64,000 bases of DNA, from contig NZ_JACHJN010000011.1 of assembly GCF_014203665.1 (NCBI RefSeq), positions 1 to 64,000 on the forward strand, written 5' to 3'. The notes below the pieces were generated by a model. That model was not told the origin of the DNA, ran no database searches, and saw only the letters and a list, made by a program, of their open reading frames with translations. Below are positions 9,223 through 19,110 of the stretch, one piece after another (the stretch's first letter is position 1; each line of letters starts with the position of its first letter). Both the position numbers and the translations under genes were made by a program. Source of the stretch: Saccharothrix tamanrassetensis (GTDB lineage: Bacteria; Actinomycetota; Actinomycetes; Mycobacteriales; Pseudonocardiaceae).

Positions 9223-10254
9223 TCAGGCGCTGGCGCGGGTGACCATCGCGGTGGGCAGCAGGAGGAACGGCGGGAGGTCCTCCTCGCCGGCCAGTTCCGC
9301 CATCAGCCGCCAGGTCATGGTGCGGCCCAACTGCTCCACGTCCTGGCGGACCGTGGTCAGCGGCGGCACGGCCGTGGAGGCGATCACCAGGTCGTCGAAC
9401 CCGACCACCGCCACGTCCTCGGGCACCCGCTTCCCGCGCGCGTGCAGGGTTTGCAGCGCCCCCATGGCCATGATGTCGGCGCCGACGAACACCGCGTCCA
9501 ACGACGGGTCGCGGGTCAGCAGCTCCTCCATCGCCACCGCGCCGCTCTCCGGCGTGAAGTCGCCGTAGGCCACCAGGTCCATGTCCATCCGGGCTTGGCT
9601 CAGAACCCGTTTCCAGCCGGACAAGCGGTCCATGCCCACCGCCATGTCGCGCGGGCCGGCGATGGTGGCGATCCGCTTGCGGCCCCGGGAGACCAGGTAG
9701 CGGGCGGCTTCCATGGCCCCGTCGAAGTTGTCCGAGTCCACATAGGGCACGCCGCCCGCGCCCAGCGGCCGGCCGCCCACGACCGTCGGCAGACCCGCGT
9801 CGGCCAGCGTCCGGGGCAGCGGGTCCTGTCCGTGCAGGCTGATCACCAGGACGCCGTCCACGTGGCCGCCGCACAGGTAGTTCACCAGGTCCTGCTCGTC
9901 GCCGTCCTTGCTCATCATGAGCACCAGCTGGACCCGCTTGCCGGCCAGCTCCGCGTGCACACCGCGCAGGACGCCCGCGAAGAACGGGTCCGCGAGCACC
10001 CGGCTGCCCGGCTCGGAGACCACCAGGGCGATGCAGTTCGCCCGGCTGCCCGCCAGCGTCCGGGCGGCCTGGTTGGGGCTGTAGCCGAGGCGCGCGATGG
10101 CCTGGTGGACCGCCGCACGAGCCTTCGAGCTGACGTACGGCTCGCCGTTGACCACCCTGGACACCGTCGACTTGGACACCCCGGCGGCGCGGGCGACCTC
10201 CTCCAGCCGGGCGTTCGGTCGGCGCGACCGGGGCGGGTCGACGGCATCGGTCAC
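9223..10254 (-). CDS. LacI-family transcriptional repressor
   Basis: 343 residues from GTG 10254; the frame is open 17 codons upstream (GTG 10305) but that stretch is not family-like. The LacI helix-turn-helix and hinge are clear at residues 14-60: LEEVARAAGVSKSTVSRVVN, then YSPNQAARTLAG. A periplasmic-binding-protein-like sugar-binding domain follows (FFAGVLRGVH, GVLVISLHGQ, VVGGRPLG, AVFVGADIMAMGAL, VVGFDDL). It should bind a sugar or glycoside and repress catabolic genes, but no transporter or glycosidase is next to it. A 13-bp dyad sits 25 bp upstream of the start. Confidence 0.88.
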   Translation of the reverse strand: MTDAVDPPRSRRPNARLEEVARAAGVSKSTVSRVVNGEPYVSSKARAAVHQAIARLGYSPNQAARTLAGSRANCIALVVSEPGSRVLADPFFAGVLRGVHAELAGKRVQLVLMMSKDGDEQDLVNYLCGGHVDGVLVISLHGQDPLPRTLADAGLPTVVGGRPLGAGGVPYVDSDNFDGAMEAARYLVSRGRKRIATIAGPRDMAVGMDRLSGWKRVLSQARMDMDLVAYGDFTPESGAVAMEELLTRDPSLDAVFVGADIMAMGALQTLHARGKRVPEDVAVVGFDDLVIASTAVPPLTTVRQDVEQLGRTMTWRLMAELAGEEDLPPFLLLPTAMVTRASA

Positions 10255-10278
10255 GGGACGACCGCCGCTGCGCGCGCG

Positions 10279-10291
10279 TTGCCGCAGGCAA
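10279..10291. promoter_or_regulatory. Dyad upstream of the LacI gene, candidate autoregulatory site
   Basis: TTGCCGCAGGCAA is a perfect inverted repeat (5-bp arms, 3-base centre) 25 bp before GTG 10254. LacI regulators often bind similar short dyads in their own promoters. The centre lacks the usual CG, so this is weak. Confidence 0.25.
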
Positions 10292-10430
10292 CCCCGGAGT
10301 ACCACATGGCACTCATCCTAGGTGTCCTCACCTGCGTGTTGTAGTCGCCATGCACGATCCCGAACCGGGCGCGGACAGTCTCCCGGCACGCGGCGCGGGA
10401 CCTGGTCCGGCACTCCGGCTCCCGGTCCAT

Positions 10431-10482
10431 GTCGGTGCGGGGCAGGCCCCCGGCCCGGGAGCGTCAGGTGCTCCGCACCGAC
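10431..10482 (-). terminator. Inverted repeat after cobN
   Basis: GTCGGTGCGG (10431-10440) and CCGCACCGAC (10473-10482) pair exactly over a 32-base, internally G/C-rich loop, starting 12 bp past the cobN stop codon. It is a plausible transcription end for cobN. The remaining bases between LacI and cobN (10255-10494) show nothing else. Confidence 0.4.
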
Positions 10483-10494
10483 CACGGCGCGACG

Positions 10495-13400
10495 TCAGCG
10501 ACCGTCCTCCAGGTCGCCTTCGGTCTGCAGGTACACCGCGCGCAACGCCTCCAGCGTCTCGGCCTCCGGGTGCTCCCAGAGCCCCCGGTCCGCCGCCTCC
10601 AGCAGCCGCTCCGAGATCCCGTGCAGCGCCCACGGGTTCGACTCGGCCAGGAACTTCCGGTTCTCCGGGTCCAGCACGTAGCTCGCGGTCAGCTGCTCGT
10701 ACATCCAGTCGGCGACCACACCGGTCGTCGCGTCGTAGCCGAACAGGTAGTCGACCGTCGCGGCCAGCTCGAAAGCGCCCTTGTAGCCGTGCTTCCGCAT
10801 GGCGGCCAGCCACCGGGGGTTCACCACCCGAGCCCGGAAGATCCGGTTGGTCTCCTCGTGCAGCGTCCGCGTCCGCACCGCGTCCGGCCGCGTGCTGTCG
10901 CCGACGTAGGCCGCGGGCGCCTTGCCGGTCAACGCCCGGACGGTCGCCACCATCCCGCCGTGGTACTGGAAGTAGTCGTCGGAGTCGGCGATGTCGTGCT
11001 CGCGCGTGTCGATGTTCTTCGCCGCGACGGCGATCCGCTTGTACGCGCTCTCCATGTCCGGCCGTGCCTCGACACCGTCCAGCTCCCGCCCGTAGGCGTA
11101 GCCGCCCCACACCGCGTACACCTCGGCGAGGTCCGCGTCGTCGCGCCAGTTCCGGCTGTCGATCAGCGGCAGCAGCCCCGCCCCGTAGGCACCGGGCTTG
11201 GAACCGAAGATCCGCATGGTCGCGCGGCGCCGGTCACCGTGCTCTGCCACCGCGTTCTCCGCGTGGGCGCGGACGAAGTTGTCCTCCGCCGCCTCGTCCA
11301 GCCCGGCGACGAGCTGCACGGCGTCGTCCAGGAGTGCCACCACGTGCGGGAAGGCGTCCCGGAAGAAGCCGCTGATCCGGACCGTCACGTCGATGCGCGG
11401 CCGGCCCAGCTCCGCCAGCGGCACGGCTTCCAGCCCGGTCACCCGGCGGGACTGGTCGTCCCACACCGGCCGCACGCCCATCAGGGCGAGGACCTCGGCG
11501 ATGTCGTCGCCGGAGGTCCGCATCGCGCTGGTGCCCCACACCGACAGCCCCACCGACGGGGGCCACTCGCCGGTGTCGGCGCGGTAGCGGTCGAGCAGCG
11601 AGTCGGCCATCGCCTGGCCGGTCTCCCAGGCCAGCTTCGACGGCACGGCCTTCGGGTCGACGGAGTAGAAGTTGCGGCCGGTCGGCAGCACGTTCACCAA
11701 GCCCCGCAACGGGGAACCGCTCGGCCCCGACGGCACGTAGCCGCCGTTCAACGCGTGCAGGACGTTGGTCATCTCGTCCGTGGTGCTCGCCAGCCTGGGC
11801 ACGACCTCGCGTGCGCCGAACTCCAGGATCCGCGCCACGTCTTCGGAGTCGGTCAACGTCCGGGCGACCGCCGGATCCCAGTCGGCGTCCTCCATGGCCT
11901 GCACCAGGGCCCGCGCCCGCGCCTCGACGGCGTCCGTCGACGCGCGGGTGTTGTCGTTGAGCCCCAACGCTTCCCGCAGCCCCGGCAGGGCGGCGACCTG
12001 GCCCGCCCACATCTGCTTCGCCTGCAGGATCGCCAGGACCAGGTTGACGCGTGCCTCGCCGGTCGGCGCTTCGCCGAGGATGTGCAGGCCGTCCCGGATC
12101 TGGACGTCCTTCACCTCGCACAGCCAGCCGTCGACGTGCAGGATCAGCTCGTCGAACTCGGCGTCGTGCGGCCGGTCGTCCAGGCCGAGGTCGTGGTCCA
12201 GCTTCGCGGCCTGGATCAGCGTCCAGATCTGCGCCCGGATCGCGGGCAGCTTGGCCGGGTCCATCGCGGCGATGTTGCCGTGCTCGTCCAGCAGCTGTTC
12301 CAGGCGCGCGATGTCGCCGTAGCTGTCGGCACGGGCCATCGGCGGCACCAGGTGGTCCACCAGGGTGGCGTGCGCGCGGCGCTTGGCCTGCGTGCCCTCG
12401 CCGGGGTCGTTGACCAGGAACGGGTAGATCAGCGGCAGGTCGCCCAGCGCGGCGTCCGGGCCGCAGCCCGCCGACATGCCGACCGTCTTGCCCGGCAACC
12501 ACTCCAGGTTGCCGTGCTTGCCGACGTGCACCACCGCGTCCGCGCCGAACTCGGTCTCCAGCCAGCGGTAGGCGGCCAGGTAGTGGTGGCTCGGCGGCAG
12601 GTCCGGGTCGTGGTAGATGGCGATCGGGTTCTCGCCGAAGCCGCGCGGCGGCTGCACCATCACGACGACGTTGCCGGACCTCAGCGCGGCCAGCACGATC
12701 TCGCCCTCGCGGTCCTTCGAGCGGTCCACGAAGAGCTCGCCCGGGGCCTCGCCCCAGTGCTTCTCCATGTCCTCCCGGGTGTCCTCGGGCAGCGTCCGGT
12801 ACCACTCGCGGTAGCGGGCGGCGGGCAGCCGGACCGGGTTGCCCTGGATCTGCTCCTCGGTCAACCAGTCGGCGTCCTGGCCGCCGGCCGCGATCAGCGC
12901 GTGGATCAGCGCGTCGCCGTCCAGGTTGGCCACGCCCGGCAGGTGGTCACCGATGTCGTAGCCGTTGTCCCGCAACGCCTGGAGCAGCCGCACGACGCTG
13001 GCGGGGGTGTCCAGGCCCACCGCGTTGCCGATGCGCGAGTGCTTCGTCGGGTAGGCCGAGAGCATCACCGCGATCCTGCGCTCGGCGGGCGGGATGTGCC
13101 GCAGCTTCCCGTGCCGCACCGCGATCCCGGCGACCCGCAGCGCGCGTTCCTCGTCCGCCACGTAGACGGTCAGGCCGTCCTCGTCGATCTCCTTGAACGA
13201 GAACGGGACCGTGATGATCCGGCCGTCGAACTCCGGGATCGCGACCTGCGTCGCGGTGTCCAGGGGGGACAGCCCGTCGTCGTTCCCGTCCCACGCGGCA
13301 CGGCTGCTGGTGAGGCAGAGCCCTTGCAGGACGGGGATGTCGAGCGCGGCCAGCGCACCCACGTCCCACGCGTCGTCGTCACCGCCGGCCGACGCGGTGG

Positions 13401-14073
13401 CGGGCTTCGTGCCGCCGGCGGCCAGCACCGTGACGACCAGCGCGTCGGCCTTGCCCAGCTCTGCCAGCAGTGCGGGTTCCGCCGTGCGCAGCGACGCGCA
13501 GTACACCGGCAGCGGACGACCGCCCTTGGCCTCGATCGCGTCGCACAGGGCGTGCACGAACGCGGTGTTCCCGGCCACGTGGTGGGCACGGTAGTACAGG
13601 ACGGCGACGACCGGTCCACCGCCGGCGTGGCCGTCGCCCTCGGGCGTGGCGCGTTCCAGGACGCCCCAGGTCGGCGCGGCCTGCGGCGGGGCGAAGCCGA
13701 AACCGGTCAGCAGGACCGTGTCGGACAGGAAGCCGTGCAGCTCGGCGAGGTTGGCCGGGCCGCCGTGCGCCAGGTAGGCGTGCGCCTCGGCGCAGACGCC
13801 GCCGGGCACCGTGGACAGCTCCATCAGCGGCGCGTCGGGGTTCTGCTCACCGCCCAGCACCACCACCGGACGGGGGCCGGCCAGTAGCCAGTCCAGCCCT
13901 TCCTCCCACATCCGCCGGCCGCCCAGGATGCGCACGACCACCAGGTCGACGCCTTCCACCAGGTCCGGCAGGTCGTCCACGGTCAGTCGGGCCGGGTTGC
14001 CCAGGCGGAAGTCGGCGCCACTGGAACGGGCGGACAGCAGGTCTGTGTCGGAGGTCGACAGCAGCAGGATCAC
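10495..14073 (-). CDS. cobN: Cobaltochelatase large subunit CobN
   Basis: 1192 residues, close to the usual length of CobN. It begins MILLLSTSDTDLLSARSS and carries family stretches such as HVGKHGNLEWLPGK, GEWPPSVGLSVWGTSAMR, DVTVRISGFFRDAFPHV and GVVADWMYEQLT. CobN is the porphyrin-binding subunit of the ATP-dependent chelatase that puts cobalt into hydrogenobyrinic acid a,c-diamide, working with CobS/CobT or ChlID-like subunits that are not in this window. The GTG start at 14073 is preceded by GGGATGGAG with a 7-base spacer. Translation or transcription should be switched off by B12 through the riboswitch just upstream. Confidence 0.95.
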   Translation of the reverse strand: MILLLSTSDTDLLSARSSGADFRLGNPARLTVDDLPDLVEGVDLVVVRILGGRRMWEEGLDWLLAGPRPVVVLGGEQNPDAPLMELSTVPGGVCAEAHAYLAHGGPANLAELHGFLSDTVLLTGFGFAPPQAAPTWGVLERATPEGDGHAGGGPVVAVLYYRAHHVAGNTAFVHALCDAIEAKGGRPLPVYCASLRTAEPALLAELGKADALVVTVLAAGGTKPATASAGGDDDAWDVGALAALDIPVLQGLCLTSSRAAWDGNDDGLSPLDTATQVAIPEFDGRIITVPFSFKEIDEDGLTVYVADEERALRVAGIAVRHGKLRHIPPAERRIAVMLSAYPTKHSRIGNAVGLDTPASVVRLLQALRDNGYDIGDHLPGVANLDGDALIHALIAAGGQDADWLTEEQIQGNPVRLPAARYREWYRTLPEDTREDMEKHWGEAPGELFVDRSKDREGEIVLAALRSGNVVVMVQPPRGFGENPIAIYHDPDLPPSHHYLAAYRWLETEFGADAVVHVGKHGNLEWLPGKTVGMSAGCGPDAALGDLPLIYPFLVNDPGEGTQAKRRAHATLVDHLVPPMARADSYGDIARLEQLLDEHGNIAAMDPAKLPAIRAQIWTLIQAAKLDHDLGLDDRPHDAEFDELILHVDGWLCEVKDVQIRDGLHILGEAPTGEARVNLVLAILQAKQMWAGQVAALPGLREALGLNDNTRASTDAVEARARALVQAMEDADWDPAVARTLTDSEDVARILEFGAREVVPRLASTTDEMTNVLHALNGGYVPSGPSGSPLRGLVNVLPTGRNFYSVDPKAVPSKLAWETGQAMADSLLDRYRADTGEWPPSVGLSVWGTSAMRTSGDDIAEVLALMGVRPVWDDQSRRVTGLEAVPLAELGRPRIDVTVRISGFFRDAFPHVVALLDDAVQLVAGLDEAAEDNFVRAHAENAVAEHGDRRRATMRIFGSKPGAYGAGLLPLIDSRNWRDDADLAEVYAVWGGYAYGRELDGVEARPDMESAYKRIAVAAKNIDTREHDIADSDDYFQYHGGMVATVRALTGKAPAAYVGDSTRPDAVRTRTLHEETNRIFRARVVNPRWLAAMRKHGYKGAFELAATVDYLFGYDATTGVVADWMYEQLTASYVLDPENRKFLAESNPWALHGISERLLEAADRGLWEHPEAETLEALRAVYLQTEGDLEDGR

Positions 14074-14091
14074 GTGCGGGCTCCATCCCTA

Positions 14092-14222
14092 GGGGGTCCT
14101 CGCCCCAGGTCGTAGGGGACGGCGGGCGGAGTTCCTGACTCCCGGGCTCGCGCCCGGTCACAGTGGCGGGACCGCGCCGGATTCGCACCGGCTTCCTCCT
14201 GTTGCTTCGCCGTTCGGACCTC
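14092..14222 (-). ncRNA. Cobalamin (AdoCbl) riboswitch controlling cobN
   Basis: On the minus strand the leader carries hallmark elements of the cobalamin riboswitch in order: GGAAGCCGGTGCGAATCCGG (14189-14170), GCGGTCCCGCCACTGTGA just after it (14169-14158 and on), and the B12-box-like GGGAGTCAGGAACTC (14143-14129). GGTCC (14220-14216) can pair with GGACC (14099-14095) to close the structure. The cobN ribosome site (GGGATGGAG) lies directly downstream next to a self-complementary CCCTAGGG. A -10-like TAGGGT (14228-14223) would start transcription just before the aptamer. High B12 should lower cobN expression. Confidence 0.9.
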
Positions 14223-14250
14223 ACCCTAATGGGCGGTTAGCATCCAGCCC

Positions 14251-15261
14251 ATGCCCCAGGACCGTGAACGCCCCGACGCCTGCCCCGGCGCGGTCGACGT
14301 GCACCGGGCGGCGGACGGCGGGCTGGCGCGCATCCGGGTGCCCGGCGGCACCCTCTCGGCGGCGCAGTTCGACGCCGTGCGCGCCGCCGCGCTGGACCTG
14401 GGCGACGGCACGATCGAGCTGACGTCACGGGCGAACCTCCAGGTCAGGGGCTTGGCTCCGGGTGCGGAGCACGTGCTGGGCGCGCTCCTGCGGGACGTCG
14501 GCCTGCTGCCCTCGCCGACCCACGAGCGGATCCGCAACATCGTCGCCGCACCACTGGAGGACAACCAGGACCTGGTCGACGAGATCGACCGGGAGCTGTG
14601 CCGGACTCCCGAGCTCGCCGACCTGCCGGGCCGGTTCCTGGTCACGGTGGGTGCGGCGGTGAGCGGCCTGGGTGGCGACGTCGGCCTGGTCGGCGACGCG
14701 CTGTTCCTGGCCGGCCGGGACTCCGGGCTGCGGGTGACCGATCCGGTGGCCGCGGTCGTCCGGGCCTCGCGGGTGTTCCAGGAGCTGCGCGGCACCGCCT
14801 GGCGGCTGTCCGAAGTGGACTCCGGTGTGCCGAAGATCACGGCGGCCCTGGGTGTCCCGGGCCCGCAAGCCCTTGCCGGCGCTGTGATTCCGGTCGCACC
14901 CGGCCCGGTCGGCGACCGGGTGGTGGCGGGCGTGCCGCTGGGCCGGTTGGACGCACGGCTGCTGGCCGGTGTACCGGTGCGGGTCACGCCCTGGCGCAGC
15001 GTCGTGGTGCCGGCGGGCACGGACACGTCCGGCCTGTTCACCGACCCCGGCTCGCCGTGGCACGGGGTGAGCGCCTGCACCGGGCGACCGGGTTGCGCCA
15101 AGTCGCTGTCGGACGTGCGCGCGGACGTGACGCGGTGGGTCGGCACGCCGCACGCGGGCGGCCGGGTGCACTGGTCGGGCTGCGCTCGGCGGTGTGGGCG
15201 CCCGGCGGGTGACGTGGTGGAGTTCGTCGCGACCGGCGACGGGTACGAGGAGATCAGGTGA
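14251..15261 (+). CDS. cobG: Precorrin-3B synthase CobG
   Basis: 336 residues. This nitrite/sulfite-reductase-fold oxygenase turns precorrin-3A into precorrin-3B, the O2-dependent step of aerobic ring contraction. Visible are the ferredoxin-like half-domain ([11 protein letters not shown]), and the Fe4S4/siroheme cysteines [10 protein letters not shown] and WSGCARRCG in the C-terminal third. The ATG lacks a ribosome site, but TAGCAT (14238-14243) lies 7 bases ahead, suggesting a leaderless transcript that leaves divergently from cobN and outside the riboswitch. It overlaps cobH by 4 bases (GTGA). Confidence 0.92.
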   Translation: MPQDRERPDACPGAVDVHRAADGGLARIRVPGGTLSAAQFDAVRAAALDLGDGTIELTSRANLQVRGLAPGAEHVLGALLRDVGLLPSPTHERIRNIVAAPLEDNQDLVDEIDRELCRTPELADLPGRFLVTVGAAVSGLGGDVGLVGDALFLAGRDSGLRVTDPVAAVVRASRVFQELRGTAWRLSEVDSGVPKITAALGVPGPQALAGAVIPVAPGPVGDRVVAGVPLGRLDARLLAGVPVRVTPWRSVVVPAGTDTSGLFTDPGSPWHGVSACTGRPGCAKSLSDVRADVTRWVGTPHAGGRVHWSGCARRCGRPAGDVVEFVATGDGYEEIR

Positions 15262-15884
15262 CCAGCTACATCAAGGACGGCGCGGAGATCTACCGCCGCT
15301 CCTTCGCCACCATCCGCGCCGAGGCGGACCTGACCGGGCTGCCGGCGGACGTCGCGCGGGTCGCGGTGCGGATGATCCACGCCTGCGGCATGGTCGACCT
15401 GGTCCGCGACATCGCCTACTCCCCCGGCGTGGTGTCCGCCGCGCGGGAGGCGCTGCTGGCGGGCGCGCCGATCCTGTGCGACGCGCAGATGGTCGCCTCC
15501 GGTGTGACGCGGCGCAGGCTGCCGGCGGACAACGAGGTGCTCTGCGCGCTGAGCGACCCGCGTGTCCCGGGACTGGCCGAGGAGTTGGGCAACACCCGCA
15601 GCGCGGCGGCGCTGGAGCTGTGGGGCGACCGGCTGGACGGCGCGGTGGTCGCCGTCGGCAACGCCCCGACCGCGCTGTTCCACCTGCTCGACCTGATCGC
15701 GGCCGGCGCGCCGCGACCGGCCGCCGTGCTGGGCATCCCGGTCGGCTTCATCGGCGCGGCCGAGTCCAAGCAGGCGCTCGCGGAGAACACCCTCGGGCTG
15801 GAGTACCTGGTCGTGCGCGGGCGGCGGGGCGGCAGCGCCATGACCGCGGCGGCCGTCAACGCGATCGCGAGCGAGGACGAATGA
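15258..15884 (+). CDS. cobH: Precorrin-8X methylmutase
   Basis: 208 residues. CobH/CbiC moves the C-11 methyl to C-12, making hydrogenobyrinate. Family motifs are the catalytic-histidine segment [19 protein letters not shown], then [15 protein letters not shown] and [14 protein letters not shown], and [16 protein letters not shown]. The GTG start overlaps the cobG stop, and its own stop overlaps the ATG of cobIJ (ATGA), so the three genes are translationally coupled. Confidence 0.94.
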   Translation: MTSYIKDGAEIYRRSFATIRAEADLTGLPADVARVAVRMIHACGMVDLVRDIAYSPGVVSAAREALLAGAPILCDAQMVASGVTRRRLPADNEVLCALSDPRVPGLAEELGNTRSAAALELWGDRLDGAVVAVGNAPTALFHLLDLIAAGAPRPAAVLGIPVGFIGAAESKQALAENTLGLEYLVVRGRRGGSAMTAAAVNAIASEDE

Positions 15885-17347
15885 CGGGCAGGCTGTACGG
15901 CGTCGGCGTGGGGCCGGGCGACCCGGAACTGGTGACGGTGAAGGCGGCCCGCCTGATCGGCGAGGCCGACGTCGTCGTGTTCCACAGCGCGCGGCACGGC
16001 CGGAGCGTGGCGCGCCGGATCGCCGAACCGTACCTGCGCGGCGACCAGATCGAGGAGCAGCTCGTCTACCCGGTCACGACCGAGGACTCCGACGACTACC
16101 AGGGCGAGATCGACGCGTTCTACGCGGAGTGCGCCACCCGCTTGGCCGCGCACCTGGACGCGGGCCGGACCGTGGTGGTGCTGGCCGCCGGCGACCCGTT
16201 CTTCTACGGCTCGTACATGCACCTGCACAAGCGCCTCGCCGACCGGTACCCGGCCGAGGTCGTGCCCGGTGTGACGTCGGTGAGCGCCGGTGCGGCGGTG
16301 ATCGGGAAACCGCTGGTGGAACGGGACGAGGTGCTGACCGTGCTGCCCGGCACGCTGCCGGTGCGGACCCTGGTCGAGCACCTGGCGGCGGGCGACCCGG
16401 TCGCGATCATGAAGCTGGGCCGGACCTTCCCGCACGTGCGGGAGGCGCTGGAGCGGTCCGGGCGGCTGGACGAGGCCTGGTACGTGGAACGCGCCACGAC
16501 CGGCAAGCAGCGCACCGCGCCACTGTCCGAAGTGGACGCCGACAGTGTGCCGTACTTCTCGCTGGCCTTGCTGCCGAGCAGAGCCGCGGCCGCTGACGTG
16601 CCCCAGGCCGGCACAGGCGAAGTGGTCGTCGTGGGACTCGGGCCCGCGGGACCGGAGTGGCTCACCCCCGAGGCGCGTGAGGCGCTTGCCCGCGCCGACG
16701 ACCTGGTCGGGTACATCACCTACCTGAACCGGGTCACCACCGACCCGCGGCAGCGCAAGCACGCCTCGGACAACAAGGTCGAGTCCGAACGGGCGGCGTT
16801 CGCCCTGGACCTGGCCAGGCGCGGCCGGCGGGTCGCGGTCGTGTCGTCGGGCGACCCCGGGGTGTTCGCGATGGCCAGTGCGGTGCTGGAAGTGGCCGCC
16901 GAGGAGCAGTTCGCGGACGTCCCGGTGCGCGTGCTGCCCGGTCTGACCGCCGCGCACGCCGTCGCGAGCCGGGCGGGCGCGCCGCTCGGGCACGACTACT
17001 GCGTGGTGTCGCTGTCGGACCGGCTCAAGCCGTGGGACGTGATCGCCGAACGGCTGGAGGCCGCCGGCCGGGCCGACCTGGTGCTGGCGATCTACAACCC
17101 GGCCTCGCGCAGCCGCACGTGGCAGGTAGCCGCCGCGCGGGACCTGCTGCTCGGCCACCGCTCCCCGGACACGCCCGTGGTGATCGGCCGCGACGTCGGC
17201 GGCCCGGAGGAGACCGTCCGGGTGGTGCGGCTGGCGGACCTCGACCCGGCCGACGTCGACATGCGGTGCCTGCTGCTGATCGGCTCGTCGCAGACCCGGG
17301 TCACCGGGCGGGGCACGGTGTTCACGCCTCGGCGCTACCCCTCGTGA
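15881..17347 (+). CDS. cobIJ: Fused precorrin-2 C20- / precorrin-3B C17-methyltransferase
   Basis: 488 residues with two tetrapyrrole methylase modules, as in Mycobacterium CobIJ. CobI (about 1-240) opens [20 protein letters not shown] and has [18 protein letters not shown]. CobJ (about 247-488) opens [17 protein letters not shown], has [12 protein letters not shown] and ends [15 protein letters not shown]. Both use SAM, methylating C-20 and then C-17 with ring contraction, which flank CobG's step. ATG 15881 overlaps the cobH stop. The 3' end overlaps the convergent cobK by 26 bp. Confidence 0.94.
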   Translation: MTGRLYGVGVGPGDPELVTVKAARLIGEADVVVFHSARHGRSVARRIAEPYLRGDQIEEQLVYPVTTEDSDDYQGEIDAFYAECATRLAAHLDAGRTVVVLAAGDPFFYGSYMHLHKRLADRYPAEVVPGVTSVSAGAAVIGKPLVERDEVLTVLPGTLPVRTLVEHLAAGDPVAIMKLGRTFPHVREALERSGRLDEAWYVERATTGKQRTAPLSEVDADSVPYFSLALLPSRAAAADVPQAGTGEVVVVGLGPAGPEWLTPEAREALARADDLVGYITYLNRVTTDPRQRKHASDNKVESERAAFALDLARRGRRVAVVSSGDPGVFAMASAVLEVAAEEQFADVPVRVLPGLTAAHAVASRAGAPLGHDYCVVSLSDRLKPWDVIAERLEAAGRADLVLAIYNPASRSRTWQVAAARDLLLGHRSPDTPVVIGRDVGGPEETVRVVRLADLDPADVDMRCLLLIGSSQTRVTGRGTVFTPRRYPS

Positions 17348-18035
17348 GCCACTCCAGCGCCGCGCCCACGGTCTCGACGGTCGGTGCGTCCGGCGCGGGC
17401 GGGCGGCGCACGATGACGACCGGCAGGCCGAGGTGACGGGCCGCGACGAGCTTCGCGGCGGTCATCCCGCCGCCGCTGTCCTTGGTGACCAGGACCTCGA
17501 CGCGGTGCCGGCGCAGCAACGCCAGCTCACCGTCCACTGTGTACGGTCCGCGATCGAGGACGATTTCCAGCGCGGTGTCGTCCGACGGCGGGTCGACGGT
17601 CCGCGCCACGCCACGGGCGAACGCGCCCAGCCCTTGCCGCCCGGTGGTGACGAACGCCCGCCGCCCACCGACCGCGTCCGCGGCCTCGGCGATCGAGTCG
17701 ACCCACGTCCAGCGGTCGCCGTCCTGCTCGGTCCAGCCCGGTCGGCGCAGCACCAGGAACGGCACGCCGGCCTCGGCGGTGGCGGCGAGGGCGTTGGCCG
17801 TGATGCGGTCGGCGAACGGGTGCGTCGCGTCGACCACGGCGTCCACCCGTTCGGCCCGCAGGTAGCCGACCAGGCCGGCCACCCCGCCGAACCCGCCGAT
17901 CCGCACCTCGCCCTCGGGCAGCCTCGGCGACGTCACGCGCCCCGCGAGGGACGACACCACGCGCAGCCCCGGAACCGCTCTGCCGGCCAGCTCCCGCGCC
18001 TCGCCCGTGCCACCCAGCACCAGCACCGTCCTCAT
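17322..18035 (-). CDS. cobK: Precorrin-6A reductase
   Basis: 237 residues. CobK/CbiJ reduces precorrin-6A to 6B with NADPH. Seen are the N-terminal GGTGEARELA nucleotide loop, DATHPFADRITANALAA, the VTTGRQGLGAF stretch and VTKDSGGGMTAAKLVAAR. It is convergent with and overlaps cobIJ, and is divergent from cbiD with only about 20 bp between likely starts, so both promoters must lie inside the neighbouring coding sequences or the two messages are leaderless. Confidence 0.92.
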   Translation of the reverse strand: MRTVLVLGGTGEARELAGRAVPGLRVVSSLAGRVTSPRLPEGEVRIGGFGGVAGLVGYLRAERVDAVVDATHPFADRITANALAATAEAGVPFLVLRRPGWTEQDGDRWTWVDSIAEAADAVGGRRAFVTTGRQGLGAFARGVARTVDPPSDDTALEIVLDRGPYTVDGELALLRRHRVEVLVTKDSGGGMTAAKLVAARHLGLPVVIVRRPPAPDAPTVETVGAALEWLTRGSAEA

Positions 18036-18055
18036 CGCTGTTGCATCCTGACGTC

Positions 18056-19108
18056 GTGAACCTGCGCTACGGGTGGACGACCGGGGCCTGCGCCACCGCC
18101 GCGACCACTGCGGCGTACACCGCGCTGCTCACCGGCGAGTTCCCCGACCCGGTGCGGATCCTGCTGCCCAAGGGCCAGACCCCGAGCTTCGCGCTGGCCT
18201 CCGAGCAGCTCGCCGCCGACCACGCCCGTGCGGCGGTGGTGAAGGACGCGGGCGACGACCCGGACGTCACGCACGGCGCGCTCGTCCAGGTGACCGTCCA
18301 CCACGGCGAGCCGGGCACGGGCGTGGTGTTCCGCGCCGGCCGGGGCGTCGGCACCGTGACCAAGCCGGGCCTGCCGCTGCCGGTGGGCGAACCGGCGATC
18401 AACCCGGTGCCCCGCCAGATGATGCGCGAGCACGTGCAGCGCGTGGCCCGGGAGCACGGCGGCACCGGCGACGTCGTCGTCGAGGTCTCCGTCGAGCACG
18501 GGGAGGAGCTGGCGCGGAAGACCTGGAACCCGCGCCTGGGCATCCTCGGCGGCCTGTCCATCCTCGGCACGACGGGCGTCGTGGTGCCGTACTCGTGCTC
18601 GGCGTGGATCGACAGCATCCGGCGCGGCATCGACGTGGCCCGCGCCGAAGGGCTCCGGCACGTGGCCGGGTGCACCGGCAGCACCTCGGAGAAGGTCGCC
18701 GCGACCGTGCACGGGCTGCCGGAGAGCGCCCTGCTGGACATGGGCGACTTCGCGGGCGCGGTGCTCAAGTACCTGAAACGGCACCCGGTCGACCGGCTGA
18801 CCGTCGCGGGCGGCATCGGCAAGCTGTCCAAGCTCGCCGACGGGCACCTGGACCTGCACTCGGGCCGGTCGCAGGTGAACCTCGACTTCCTGGCGTCGCT
18901 GATCGAGGACCCGGACCTCGCCGAGGCCGTCCGCCACGCCAACACCGCGCTCGGCGCGCTCCAGCTGTGCCAGGCGGCGGGCGTCCCGCTGGGCGACCTG
19001 ATCGCGGTGAAGGCCAAGGCGACCGCCGAGGACGTGCTCAAGGGCGCTCCGGTCGCGGTCGACGTGATCGTCATCGACCGGGCGGGCACGATCGTCGGCC
19101 GCGCGTAG
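18056..19108 (+). CDS. cbiD: CbiD-type precorrin-5B C1-methyltransferase
   Basis: 350 residues from GTG 18056, giving the family opening VNLRYGWTTGACATAA; a TTG at 18041 in frame is an alternative. Other family stretches are NPVPRQMM, GTTGVVVPYSCSAWIDSIRRG and GGIGKLSKLADGHLDLHS. CbiD is the C-1 methylase of the cobalt-early route. Here it sits with the aerobic CobG and CobN and no CobF, so it probably does the C-1 step in a hybrid pathway. Its stop is 2 bp from that of the convergent cobM. Confidence 0.9.
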   Translation: MNLRYGWTTGACATAATTAAYTALLTGEFPDPVRILLPKGQTPSFALASEQLAADHARAAVVKDAGDDPDVTHGALVQVTVHHGEPGTGVVFRAGRGVGTVTKPGLPLPVGEPAINPVPRQMMREHVQRVAREHGGTGDVVVEVSVEHGEELARKTWNPRLGILGGLSILGTTGVVVPYSCSAWIDSIRRGIDVARAEGLRHVAGCTGSTSEKVAATVHGLPESALLDMGDFAGAVLKYLKRHPVDRLTVAGGIGKLSKLADGHLDLHSGRSQVNLDFLASLIEDPDLAEAVRHANTALGALQLCQAAGVPLGDLIAVKAKATAEDVLKGAPVAVDVIVIDRAGTIVGRA

Positions 19109-19110
19109 CG

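Noticed and set aside
10429-13887. An 1152-codon open frame on the plus strand over cobN
   Set aside because: Antisense to cobN with biased Arg/Val/Gln composition and no family motif.
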